This document shows, one piece after another, positions 7,926 to 15,678 of a stretch of DNA of 64,000 nt. The DNA is from Thermococcus eurythermalis (GTDB lineage Archaea > Methanobacteriota_B > Thermococci > Thermococcales > Thermococcaceae). The translations under genes were made by a program, and so were the position numbers. Under the pieces are notes generated by a model. That model was given only the letters and a program-made list of their open reading frames with translations, did no database searches and was not told where the DNA came from. Position 1 is the first letter of the stretch. Every line of letters starts with the position of its first letter. The stretch lies in assembly GCF_000769655.1 (NCBI RefSeq), contig NZ_CP008887.1:62001-126000 (forward strand). Direction: 5' to 3'.

Positions 7926-8801
7926 GTGAAGTGGAGAAAGCCCGCAACGCTCCTCCTGACAGCGGGCATAACGGCGTACCTGCTCCACAAGGTCTACAGG
8001 GAAGCCTCGGCAGTAGACCTGAGCGCCTCTCTGTTTTTCTCCCCATACTTCCTTCTGGCAGTCGTCACGGGACTGATAGGGTACCTGTTCTACACTGCCC
8101 TCTGGTACGTCTACGTCCACCACTCCACCGGTGTCTCGTTCAGGAAGACCCTCCTGGCGACGCTCGCCGGGACTTACCTGGGGTTCTCGCTCAACAGCGC
8201 CGTCGGCGTCCTGGTCAAAGTCTGGCTCCTCGGAACGGACTACTGGTACACGATGGGCGTTGGCCTGCTCGCAATAGCCACGGAGTTTCTATCGGGCCTA
8301 ATTCTAATCGCGCTCATCGGAAAGAACGCCGTGGCCCTGCTCCTCGCGGGTGCACTGGGCGTAGCAATAGTCTTTGACAAAACCGCGTACCACTTCCTCT
8401 ACCCGCTGTTCCGCGCCATTAAAAAGCGTCACACCCTCGATGAGATGTACTCCGGCTGGCACAGGGCAAGAGGCAACATTAAAACCGTCCTTCTGGGAAT
8501 AGTGGTTGGAATTCTCCTGATAGCCACGAACTCGATTACACTATACATGACCGCGAAGGCCGTGGGGGCTGAGGGGGACTACCCCAAATTCCTTGAGGCT
8601 ATACTTTACTCCAACTTCCTCGGCGGAGTCCTCGGAACCCCCGGAGGGATAGGGGCGAACGAGCTCGGGATTACCATAGCAATCGGGGACAGCCCGGCGG
8701 CCATCGTCACGGCGTTTCTCTACAAGTTCATAACCCAGTACGCCTACGCGATAGCCGGGGCCCTCGCCTTCTACCACCTAACCGCTGGAGGTGAAAGCTA
8801 A
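7926..8801 (+). CDS. Flippase-like membrane protein, UPF0104 (copy 2)
   Basis: A 291-residue polytopic protein, paralogous to 2720-3616. It shares the C-terminal signature GTPGGIGANELGITIAIG and YKFITQYAYAIAGALAF, and the internal YSGWHRARGNIKTVLLG (copy 1 has YSGWRRSRRDPTTFTLS). The family moves or modifies lipids and lipid-linked sugars; the substrate here is unknown. GTG 7926 is chosen because the N-terminus then matches copy 1 (MKWRKPATLLL versus MKKRTLLSVLA); GTG 7917 is possible. It follows speE at 5 bp, an operon arrangement without an obvious pathway link. Confidence 0.8.
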   Translation: MKWRKPATLLLTAGITAYLLHKVYREASAVDLSASLFFSPYFLLAVVTGLIGYLFYTALWYVYVHHSTGVSFRKTLLATLAGTYLGFSLNSAVGVLVKVWLLGTDYWYTMGVGLLAIATEFLSGLILIALIGKNAVALLLAGALGVAIVFDKTAYHFLYPLFRAIKKRHTLDEMYSGWHRARGNIKTVLLGIVVGILLIATNSITLYMTAKAVGAEGDYPKFLEAILYSNFLGGVLGTPGGIGANELGITIAIGDSPAAIVTAFLYKFITQYAYAIAGALAFYHLTAGGES

Positions 8802-8857
8802 TTAAGCCCTTATGCCAACATACTTTATGGTCACATTCACATCACCCGGTGGAGGAC

Positions 8858-9541
8858 ATGGGGAAGGACGCAATCCTCAACGAGATTGACAGGCGGATAC
8901 GCCGCCTCCAGGCCGAGATAGAGATAGCGGAAGAGGGTCTGAAGAGGTTAGAGGAGCTCGGCGCAAGGGCAAAGGGCCCGAAGGTAAGGGACTACTCACC
9001 CTACTACCTCGCAGGAATGCTCCTGTGGTTCGTCATCGGCTTCGTTGCCCTGGCGATAATCTCAAAGAGGGCACCCTCCGGGGTAAAGATACCTACAGGC
9101 CTCTACGCGCTGATAATCATAGCGTTCGGCGTGCCCCTCGCCTACTATGTCCTGACGAAAGGCCAGGAGGAAGAGCCCGGCAAAGACCTGGCGGAGAGGG
9201 GGAGAATGGCAAGGCTGGCCCTCAAGACCTTCTACGAACCCCTAAGGGAGGCCGTGGCAGACGGCGACAAAAGGGCCATCGAGGCCATCGCCGAGGAACT
9301 CCTGGAAAACCCTGCACTCGCCGGTGCTATCGAGAGGCTCGGCGAGGGAGACCCGAAGCTCATAGCGTACTCCCTGCTCCTCTACGCGAGGTTTGATGAG
9401 GGGCTCGAAAGCGAGGTCTCCGAAACACTGGAGAGGGTGCACAACAAACCCGTGAGGGCCATGCTGGAGTCCCTGCTCGAAGAGGGGAAAGGTTATAATA
9501 ATGGAATGGCGCTCATTGGAGGGGAAGTCCATGAGGTTTGA
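8858..9541 (+). CDS. Membrane-anchored helical protein
   Basis: A 227-residue protein with an N-terminal coiled coil (IDRRIRRLQAEIEIAEEGLK), two adjacent transmembrane helices (LAGMLLWFVIGFVALAIIS and YALIIIAFGVPLAYYVL) forming a hairpin, and a C-terminal cytoplasmic helical domain of about 130 residues rich in Ala, Leu and Glu. No known domain is recognised. ATG 8858 is preceded by GGTGGAGG. The last 11 bp overlap the start of the next gene, so both are probably translated from one message. Confidence 0.7.
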   Translation: MGKDAILNEIDRRIRRLQAEIEIAEEGLKRLEELGARAKGPKVRDYSPYYLAGMLLWFVIGFVALAIISKRAPSGVKIPTGLYALIIIAFGVPLAYYVLTKGQEEEPGKDLAERGRMARLALKTFYEPLREAVADGDKRAIEAIAEELLENPALAGAIERLGEGDPKLIAYSLLLYARFDEGLESEVSETLERVHNKPVRAMLESLLEEGKGYNNGMALIGGEVHEV

Positions 9542-10343
9542 GGTCTTAACAAAGGAGGACATGAACGCCCTCTCGCGCGAACTGAGCAGGGCGGGAATAA
9601 TGAACAGACCAAAAGAAGAGACCACCGCGGAAATCGAGCACTATTTTGTCGTTAGGGGCACATACGCTGAACTCGTCAGCGTGGCTTCAGAAGTCCCGGC
9701 AATAGGGGAGAAGATTGAAGCCGTCAAGCTGGCCTACGACGAGCTTATTGGGGACTGGGAGCCCGGAGAAGTCCGAGAGCTGAACACTCTCTTTGAGGAG
9801 CCCGATTTGGCAAAGCTCTCAGTTATAAGTGCCCTGGTTGAAGCCGGGGCCGTTGAGGAAACCGACGACGGGTTCTTGCTGAAGGAGAAGGTGCCTCTCG
9901 ATGCACTGAATATTGAACTGCGCTTCCCGGCGGAGGAGATAGGCGACGAGGTCGAGGAGCTTGAAAAAGGGCTCAACGCCACCCTCGTAACGGAGTACAC
10001 GCTCGAAAAGCGCTACTACGTCGAAGTCCTTGAGGTCGAGAGGGAGCTCATAGAGGCCGCCCTCGATATCGCGGAGGACTACGCCACGGAGGAGAGCTAC
10101 GTTGATGCTATGTTCGACGGAATAGCCCGCTCGGTGCTGGCAGGAAGGATTCTGGAGCTGGCGGAAAAGTACAAACGAAAGAACGAGCTCATAGAGGCCG
10201 TGATGGAGCTTGAGCCGATAACCATCGAGGGCAAGAACGAAAGGGTGAACATATACTACGACGAGGACGCTATAGAGGACTTCCTGAAGGTTCTCCAGAC
10301 GCTCGGCTACCTCAAGGTCAAGGGCAACCGGATATGGGTTTAG
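9531..10343 (+). CDS. Hypothetical helical protein
   Basis: A 270-residue soluble, acidic protein starting MRFEVLTKEDMNALSRELSR; ATG 9531 has GGAGGGG upstream. It is mainly helical, with a C-terminal segment (DAIEDFLKVLQTLGYLKVKGNRIWV) resembling a winged-helix end. No enzyme motif is seen. Overlap with the membrane protein at 8858-9541 suggests a functional pair, for example a membrane anchor and a soluble partner; this is inference from gene order only. Confidence 0.65.
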   Translation: MRFEVLTKEDMNALSRELSRAGIMNRPKEETTAEIEHYFVVRGTYAELVSVASEVPAIGEKIEAVKLAYDELIGDWEPGEVRELNTLFEEPDLAKLSVISALVEAGAVEETDDGFLLKEKVPLDALNIELRFPAEEIGDEVEELEKGLNATLVTEYTLEKRYYVEVLEVERELIEAALDIAEDYATEESYVDAMFDGIARSVLAGRILELAEKYKRKNELIEAVMELEPITIEGKNERVNIYYDEDAIEDFLKVLQTLGYLKVKGNRIWV

Positions 10344-10389
10344 CAAAGTTTAAAAGCCAGAGCTGGAACTCCGCTTGGGGGTGGAGGAG

Positions 10390-10533
10390 ATGGCGGTGTT
10401 GAAGGCCATCAAGATTAAGGACAGGGACGGAGAAATACTCTTCCGCTGTCCGAGGTGCGGAATGGTCTTCAAGGATGCAAAGGCCTTCACGAGGCACGTG
10501 AACAGGGCACACGGCCATCTCTTCCGCAAGTGA
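10390..10533 (+). CDS. Small C2H2 zinc-finger protein (47 aa)
   Basis: ATG 10390 follows GTGGAGGAG, and the frame runs 47 codons to TGA at 10533: [18 protein letters not shown], then a classical C2H2 finger CPRCGMVF...FTRHVNRAH with spacing C-x2-C-x12-H-x4-H. One finger makes up nearly the whole protein. Single-finger small proteins of this type are known in archaea, and some are likely DNA- or RNA-binding. A TATA-like AAGTTTAAAAGCC lies at about 10347-10359, giving it its own promoter. The real gene is on the plus strand; the longer open frame on the minus strand here is a shadow. Confidence 0.85.
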   Translation: MAVLKAIKIKDRDGEILFRCPRCGMVFKDAKAFTRHVNRAHGHLFRK

Positions 10534-10551
10534 TTTCTCTTCCCTTTTCTT

Positions 10552-10614
10552 GCGGGATGAAGAAACAGCCAGGACCCTGAAAAATGGTGATGAGCGGAGG
10601 GCTTAGCCGACCGC
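10552..10614 (+). ncRNA. C/D box sRNA candidate 3
   Basis: Stem GCGG 10552-10555, C-like ATGAAGA 10557-10563, 13-nt guide AACAGCCAGGACC, D' CTGA 10577-10580, 6-nt spacer, perfect C' GTGATGA 10587-10593, 13-nt guide GCGGAGGGCTTAG, D-like CCGA 10607-10610, and closing stem CCGC 10611-10614. The layout matches candidates 1 and 2, including the single G between stem and C box. C-box position 5 and D-box position 2 deviate. It fills the gap between the zinc-finger gene and the convergent CWB2-HTH gene. Targets are not assigned. Confidence 0.65.
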
Positions 10615-11627
10615 TACTCGCGCATTATGATTTCCTTCGTGAGCCTCACAATGAACGTCTTGCCAATCTTCTCCCTCTCGACGAGCTGTTTCTTCTCCAG
10701 CTCCTGGATTATCCTGCTTATCGTCGGCCTCGAGTAGCCAGTAAGCTCCGGTAAGTCCTCCTGCTTCACGCTTCCGCCCTGGTCGAGGATTGCCTTGACA
10801 ACTATGCGCTCTTTCTCCGTTAAGACCTCAATGGGGACTTTGTTGGCTGACCACTTCTTCTTGGCGTAGTAGAGAGAGGCGGGAATCGCCACGGCCAGGG
10901 TCAGAGCTACCGCACCAACAACAACTGCCCAGTTTGTCTTGGCAGGAGGAGTGGTTGAGGAAACCGTTATCTTAATGTGTTCCTTGACCCAGTACGTTTC
11001 ATAGCCGAGGTTTTGGAGTTCAAGCTCGATGTTCTTGTTCATACCAGCACCTATGAGGACAATCAAATCCGGATTAAGCTTTTTGAGGGCATCGACAACG
11101 GAGGGGGATAGGTTTTCAGGGTTCGTAAGGAGTAGGGGATCTTTGTAGTTCATAGACCACCTCGCGGCCGCCAGGGCCGAGCCGTAATCGCTGGCGCTGG
11201 CGAGTAACACTGTGTTAGCACCCTCAGGATAGAACTCCTCTGCGAGCTTGACCGATGTATCTACCCTCGTTGCACCGCCTATCCTTGTGACTTGAAACCC
11301 GATACTGATTAGCTGCTCCTGAACCTTCTGGCTAATCGCCTGGTAATCCCCTATGACGAGCACTTTGTACCAGCCGAACTGGTAGTAGCTCTGGAGCTGG
11401 GCAATAGTCGCGGCGTCAAGCTCGTTAGGATCAACGGGAAGGATTGGTACCCCCAGAAGGGTTGAATAGGGGAGCGCGATTATGTAATCAATCAGGTTGT
11501 CATTTCTCACGATTATCAGGTCGTAAGGCGGACTTTCTCCGGAAGTCTGGGCAAAGACAGGCTGAACCTGAGGTGTCAGGAGCACTAGAGCCACTGCAAG
11601 GATAAAAAACCCTGCCCTTCTGTCCAT
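10614..11627 (-). CDS. Transmembrane regulator: CWB2-like extracellular domain, TM helix, cytoplasmic wHTH
   Basis: A 337-residue protein. Residues 1-27 are a signal peptide (MDRRAGFFILAVALVLLTP). Residues about 35-205 resemble the cell-wall-binding repeat 2 fold (VRNDNLIDYIIALPYSTLLG, IGGATRVDTSVKLAEEFYP, VLLASASDYGSALAAARW, VLIGAGMNKN). A Thr/Pro linker leads to one transmembrane helix (WAVVVGAVALTLAVAIPASL), then a winged helix (IVVKAILDQGGSVKQEDLPE, GYSRPTISRIIQELEKKQLV). This suggests a one-component sensor joining the cell surface to DNA. ATG 11627 has GGTGGTG 4 nt upstream. No partner operon is obvious. Confidence 0.8.
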   Translation of the reverse strand: MDRRAGFFILAVALVLLTPQVQPVFAQTSGESPPYDLIIVRNDNLIDYIIALPYSTLLGVPILPVDPNELDAATIAQLQSYYQFGWYKVLVIGDYQAISQKVQEQLISIGFQVTRIGGATRVDTSVKLAEEFYPEGANTVLLASASDYGSALAAARWSMNYKDPLLLTNPENLSPSVVDALKKLNPDLIVLIGAGMNKNIELELQNLGYETYWVKEHIKITVSSTTPPAKTNWAVVVGAVALTLAVAIPASLYYAKKKWSANKVPIEVLTEKERIVVKAILDQGGSVKQEDLPELTGYSRPTISRIIQELEKKQLVEREKIGKTFIVRLTKEIIMRE

Positions 11628-11671
11628 TTCACCACCGGGAAGAAGATAAAAGGAGGCTCTTAAAAGGTTTT

Positions 11672-12346
11672 TCAAAGCTCAAGCTCCTCGCCCGGCTGGA
11701 GGACAACGACCTCCGCCCTGTCCCCAACGAGCTTCTTAAACTCCTCAGGGTCGGTCGCAATCGGGGGCCAGGTGTTGTAGTGCATCGGGACGACCTTCTT
11801 CGGTTTAAGGAGCTCGACGGCCTTGGCAGCCTCCTTAACGCCCATTGTGAAGTGGCCCCCTATCGGGAGCAGGGCAACGTCAATTGGGCCGTAGAGCTCG
11901 GCGAAGAGGCCCATGTCGAGGAACACGAACGTGTCTCCGGCGTGGTATATTGTCTTTCCGTCGAGCTTAACGATGTAGCCGCAGGGGTTTCCAATGCTGT
12001 ACTTCCCGTCGCTGCTGGAGTGCCAGGCCGGAACCTGGACGATGCCGACTCCGTCAACCTCAGTCGGGCCGTAGTTCATGCCGACGACTTCAACACCGGG
12101 CGCCTTTTCGCTTATGTAGTTAGCTATGTCGTACATCGCAACTATCTTCGCGCCGGTCCTCTTGGCGATTTCAATCGCATCTCCTATGTGGTCACCGTGA
12201 GCGTGGGTTACGAGTATGAGATCTGCTTCAAGCTCCTCCGGCTTGGCCGCCGCCTTCGGGTTTCCGGTCAGGAACGGGTCTATCAGGATTTTCTTGCTTC
12301 CCTCAATCAGAAAGGCAGCATGTCCGAGGAACTTCACCTTCACCAT
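11672..12346 (-). CDS. UPF0173-type metal-dependent hydrolase (metallo-beta-lactamase fold)
   Basis: A 224-residue MBL-fold protein. The metal-binding motif is THAHGDHIGD near residues 47-56; later ligands are seen in PAWHSSSDG, YHAGDTFVF and VVPMHYNTWP. Family length is about 225, so it is complete. Substrate is unknown; relatives hydrolyse acyl or phosphodiester bonds. ATG 12346 has GGAGGTGATGG upstream. It is divergent from the symporter at 12522, with a 175-bp AT-rich promoter region between. Confidence 0.88.
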   Translation of the reverse strand: MVKVKFLGHAAFLIEGSKKILIDPFLTGNPKAAAKPEELEADLILVTHAHGDHIGDAIEIAKRTGAKIVAMYDIANYISEKAPGVEVVGMNYGPTEVDGVGIVQVPAWHSSSDGKYSIGNPCGYIVKLDGKTIYHAGDTFVFLDMGLFAELYGPIDVALLPIGGHFTMGVKEAAKAVELLKPKKVVPMHYNTWPPIATDPEEFKKLVGDRAEVVVLQPGEELEL

Positions 12347-12399
12347 TGGCCATCACCTCCGAAGATAAAATAACCAGAGCTTACTTAAACCTTTCGGGG

Positions 12400-12521
12400 G
12401 TGTCCAAGAGAGCGTGTTTCTGCTGAACTTATAAGTACGTCATGCCATATATATACATTATTGTACAAAAATAGTTAAGCTTATAAACATGAACATTATT
12501 TAACATATTTTGGTGATAATC
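12400..12521 (+). promoter_or_regulatory. AT-rich promoter region of the symporter gene
   Basis: The 175-bp divergent spacer holds several TATA-like elements on the plus strand: CTTATAAG at about 12428-12435, CATATATATAC at about 12443-12453 and CTTATAAAC at about 12480-12488. A TTGTACAA palindrome lies at about 12459-12466. RBS GGTGAT (12511-12516) precedes GTG 12522. Multiple TATA-like stretches suggest regulated or alternative starts. On the minus strand AGGTTTAAGTAAGC at about 12391-12404 could serve the hydrolase. Confidence 0.5.
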
Positions 12522-13988
12522 GTGGAGGGCCAGACTCAAATACTGACTGTCCTGGTTCTGTACCTTTCGTTTTTGATAGGGCTTGGAGTTTACCAGGGGA
12601 GGAAGGCGAAGAGCGGCAAGGACTTCGCCATCGCGGGCAGACAGCTTCCTGGCTGGGTGGCGGCCCTCTCAGAGCGTGCCACCGGCGAGTCAGCGTGGGC
12701 TCTTCTGGGTCTTCCAGGCTTTGCCTATGCCGCGGGCCTCTCGGCGATTTGGGTCGCGGTTGGGTGTGTGGCAGGTATCATCGTTGCCTGGGTGGTCTTT
12801 GCAGGAAAACTCAGGAGAGAGGCCGAGAAGTACGACGCGACGACCTTCATTGACTACATTGCCAAGCGCCACTCCGATGCGGGGAAGTGGATAAGAATTC
12901 TCGGCAGTATTACGGTGGTGTTCTTCTTTTTCTTCTACGTGGGTGCCCAGTTCCTCGGCGGAGGAAAGACCCTGAACGCACTCTTTGGCATAGACCCAAA
13001 GGTCGGAATGCTGATAACTGCGGCGATAATCCTGCCCTACACTGTTCTTGGGGGCCTTAAGAGCGTCGCCTACACCGACACGGTTCAGGCGATAGTCATG
13101 ATACTCACCCTGACGATAGCGCCGATCGTCGGTCTCATCTACATAGCCAACAACCCGGACGTCTTTGCCCACTCGGTATCCAGCGCCCTAAAGATGGCGG
13201 GGCCGGAGTACTCAACGATTCTCGGCGGTCTTGCAGGCAGTGCGGCGATCGTCTTTGTCATAGCCGAGTTCTCCTGGTTCTTTGGGTATCTCGGCGGAAT
13301 GCCCCAGCTCAGCATTAGGTTCATGGCCATCAAGGACGAAGAGAACGCCAAACTCGCTAGGAACGTCGGAGTCACCTGGACCATACTCGCCTACATCGGC
13401 GCCCTTCTAATCGGGTGGATTGGAATAGCAATCTTCGGCCCCACCGGCCTTGCAGACCAGGAATCTGTCATGCCAGAAGTCATGCTGAGGCTGTTCCCGC
13501 CCTTCCTCGCGGCGGTGTTCATAACCGGCGCCATAGCGGCCATGCTCTCGACCGCGGATTCACTGCTTATACTCTCCGCCACCGAGCTTTCCGAGAACTT
13601 GCTCAAGCCCTTCGTTTACAAGGAGGGCTTTGACCCGAAGAGGGGCCTCATGCTCTCAAGAATTACCACGATTGTCCTGGGCATTATAGCACTGATTACC
13701 GCGTACCTGGTGCCGTCGAACCTTATCTACACCATTGTGGGCTACACATGGGCGGGTATAGGTGACACTTTCTCCGTGATAGTCATACTGACGCTGTTCT
13801 GGAAGAGATTCCACGGGAGGGCCGTCCCGCCGACTATCGTCGCTGGTCTGCTGTTCACAATCTTCTGGATAAGCTCGGGACTTGAAGAGGTTGTCTCAGC
13901 GAGGCTGATGACGTTCATAGTGACCGCTGTGGTCGCAGTGATAGCGACTTACGCCCTGAAGCCCAAAGAAACCGTCTCCACCGCCTGA
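12522..13988 (+). CDS. Sodium/solute symporter, SSS (PutP-like) family
   Basis: A 488-residue carrier with about 13 transmembrane helices. SSS features: GRQLPGWVAALSERATGESA, the Na+-binding region GLPGFAYAAGLSAIW, YVGAQFLGGGKTLNALFGID, LGGLKSVAYTDTVQAIVMI and the MLSTADSLLILSATELSENL block, closest to proline permeases (PutP). Proline is therefore a plausible but unproven substrate. GTG 12522 is preferred: GGTGAT lies 5 nt upstream and in-frame TTG 12510 lacks an RBS. A T-rich tract follows the stop. Confidence 0.85.
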   Translation: MEGQTQILTVLVLYLSFLIGLGVYQGRKAKSGKDFAIAGRQLPGWVAALSERATGESAWALLGLPGFAYAAGLSAIWVAVGCVAGIIVAWVVFAGKLRREAEKYDATTFIDYIAKRHSDAGKWIRILGSITVVFFFFFYVGAQFLGGGKTLNALFGIDPKVGMLITAAIILPYTVLGGLKSVAYTDTVQAIVMILTLTIAPIVGLIYIANNPDVFAHSVSSALKMAGPEYSTILGGLAGSAAIVFVIAEFSWFFGYLGGMPQLSIRFMAIKDEENAKLARNVGVTWTILAYIGALLIGWIGIAIFGPTGLADQESVMPEVMLRLFPPFLAAVFITGAIAAMLSTADSLLILSATELSENLLKPFVYKEGFDPKRGLMLSRITTIVLGIIALITAYLVPSNLIYTIVGYTWAGIGDTFSVIVILTLFWKRFHGRAVPPTIVAGLLFTIFWISSGLEEVVSARLMTFIVTAVVAVIATYALKPKETVSTA

Positions 13989-14002
13989 GTTTTATTTTTT
14001 AT
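13989..14002 (+). terminator. T-rich terminator after the symporter gene
   Basis: GTTTTATTTTTTAT follows the stop codon directly without a hairpin, the usual archaeal oligo-T termination signal. Confidence 0.5.
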
Positions 14003-14079
14003 CCATTAATGCTCTCTTTGGCCCATTGAGGCCCTGTTTTTTCACTTTAGTGCCCATATTCATCACGCTGTCCTTTTTG

Positions 14080-14096
14080 GGAAAGCTTATATACGA
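14080..14096 (+). promoter_or_regulatory. Promoter of the acyl-CoA synthetase / IOR operon
   Basis: GGAAAGCTTATATACG (BRE plus TATA at about 14086-14093) lies about 35 bp before ATG 14124, whose RBS is GGTGAG. The downstream genes are tightly packed to 18229, so this probably drives all four. Confidence 0.6.
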
Positions 14097-14123
14097 TTCA
14101 CCGGAGATTTTAACGGTGAGACC

Positions 14124-15500
14124 ATGAACCTGGACTACTTCTTCAAACCGAAGGCTATAGCCGTCATTGGAGCATCCAACGACCCCATGAAGCTCGGCTA
14201 TGAAGTCTTTAAGAACCTCAAGAAGTACAAGGACGGCAGGGTTTACCCCGTCAACGTCAAGGACGAGACCGTTCAGGGCGTCAAAGCATACAAGAACGTC
14301 AGGGACATCCCGGACGAAGTTGACCTCGCCATAATCGTCGTCCCGAAGAGGTTCGTGAAGCAGGCGATAATCGACTGCGGCGAAAAGGGCGTCAAAGGGG
14401 CCGTCATTATAACTGCCGGCTTCGGTGAGACCGGTGAAGAGGGCAAGAAGGAAGAGCGCGAGCTTGTCGAGATAGCGCACAGCTACGGCATGAGGCTCAT
14501 CGGGCCCAACTGTGTCGGCGTAATGAACACACACAACGACATGAACGCGACATTCATAATGGACGCCAAGAAGGGGAGCATAGCCTTCGTGAGCCAGAGC
14601 GGTGCTTTGGGAGCCGGAATCGTCTACAAGACCGTCAAGGAAGGAATAGGCTTCTCCAAGTTCATCAGCGTCGGAAACATGGCCGACCTCGACTTCGCTG
14701 AGCTGATGGAGTATCTAGCCGACACCGAGGAGGACAAGGCCATCGCCCTCTACATCGAGGGAGTAAGGGACGGAAGGAAGTTCATAGAAATAGCCAAGCG
14801 CGTTACTAAGAGGAAGCCCGTCATAGCCCTCAAGGCAGGAAAAAGCGAGAGCGGTGCGAGGGCCGCTTCGAGCCACACGGGTTCTTTAGCCGGAAGCTGG
14901 AAGATTTATGAAGCTGCCTTCAAGCAGAGCGGCGTCCTCGTGGCCGAGACAATAGACGACATGCTCAGCATGGCGAGGGCCTTTACCCAGCCATTGCCAA
15001 AAGGAAAGCGCGTCGCGATAATGACCAACGCCGGTGGGCCGGGAGTTCTGACCGCGGACGAGATAGACAAGCGCGGACTGAAGCTGGCGAACCTTGAGGA
15101 GAAGACGATGGAGGAGCTCCGCTCGTTCCTTCCGCCGATGGCAGCCGTGAAGAACCCGGTTGACATGATAGCGAGCGCCCGCGGTGAGGACTACTACAGG
15201 ACCGCGAAGGCCCTCCTCGAAGACCCGAACGTGGACATGCTCATCGCAATATGTGTCGTTCCGACCTTCGCGGGCATGACGCCAACCGAGCACGCGGAGG
15301 GCATCATCAGGGCAGTTAAGGAAGTCAACAACGGAAAGCCGGTTCTCGGCCTCTTCATGGCCGGCTACGTGAGTGAGAAGGCTAAGGAGCTCCTTGAGGC
15401 AAACGGGATTCCGAGCTACGAGAGGCCGGAAGATGTCGCCGCTGGCGCTTATGCCCTCGTCCAGCAGGCGAGGAACACCGGAGTACTGGAGGACGAGTGA
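14124..15500 (+). CDS. ADP-forming acyl-CoA synthetase alpha subunit (ACD-II type)
   Basis: A 458-residue alpha subunit of an NDP-forming acyl-CoA synthetase, which makes ATP from acyl-CoA. Domains: CoA-binding (FFKPKAIAVIGASNDPMKLG), first ligase domain (IGPNCVGVMNTHNDMNATF, AFVSQSGALGAGI), and the loop with the phosphorylated His in SSHTGSLAGSWKIYEAAF. The beta subunit (ATP-grasp) is not in the window. Placement upstream of iorAB matches the Pyrococcus ACD-II alpha, which handles aryl-acetyl-CoAs from aromatic amino acids. That specificity is inferred from context. Confidence 0.88.
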   Translation: MNLDYFFKPKAIAVIGASNDPMKLGYEVFKNLKKYKDGRVYPVNVKDETVQGVKAYKNVRDIPDEVDLAIIVVPKRFVKQAIIDCGEKGVKGAVIITAGFGETGEEGKKEERELVEIAHSYGMRLIGPNCVGVMNTHNDMNATFIMDAKKGSIAFVSQSGALGAGIVYKTVKEGIGFSKFISVGNMADLDFAELMEYLADTEEDKAIALYIEGVRDGRKFIEIAKRVTKRKPVIALKAGKSESGARAASSHTGSLAGSWKIYEAAFKQSGVLVAETIDDMLSMARAFTQPLPKGKRVAIMTNAGGPGVLTADEIDKRGLKLANLEEKTMEELRSFLPPMAAVKNPVDMIASARGEDYYRTAKALLEDPNVDMLIAICVVPTFAGMTPTEHAEGIIRAVKEVNNGKPVLGLFMAGYVSEKAKELLEANGIPSYERPEDVAAGAYALVQQARNTGVLEDE

Positions 15501-15501
15501 G

Positions 15502-15678
15502 ATGGGGACAACCCCGAGGCAGAAAGCTGAATTTCCCTCTACTTCTCCCATTACCGTTAGGGAAGTCTATGAGCGTATGAAGGATATGCTGGGCACGGCT
15601 GAGAATGACCCGCACGACATCTTGAGGGAGATAAGGGAGTTTCGATTTATTACGACTAGCGATGGAGGTGTTGTTTGA
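15502..15678 (+). CDS. Small ORF (58 aa) in the acyl-CoA synthetase / IOR operon
   Basis: ATG 15502 begins 2 bp after the synthetase stop, and the frame ends TGA 15678, overlapping the iorA ATG (TGATG). The product begins MGTTPRQKAEFPSTSPITVR, then EVYERMKDMLGTAENDPHDI and LREIREFRFITTSDGGVV: a charged amphipathic helix with no membrane segment or cysteines. The 178-bp spacer is fully used by this frame and contains the iorA RBS GGAGGTG. A role in assembling the complex or coupling translation is possible but speculative. Confidence 0.6.
   Translation: MGTTPRQKAEFPSTSPITVREVYERMKDMLGTAENDPHDILREIREFRFITTSDGGVV

Noticed and set aside
10318-10518. 66-codon minus-strand frame at the zinc-finger gene
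   Set aside because: Plus strand encodes a C2H2 finger with RBS and promoter; the minus frame is its shadow.
14030-14072. Minus-strand GTGATGA that could be a C box
   Set aside because: No D or D' box at a proper distance and no closing stem.
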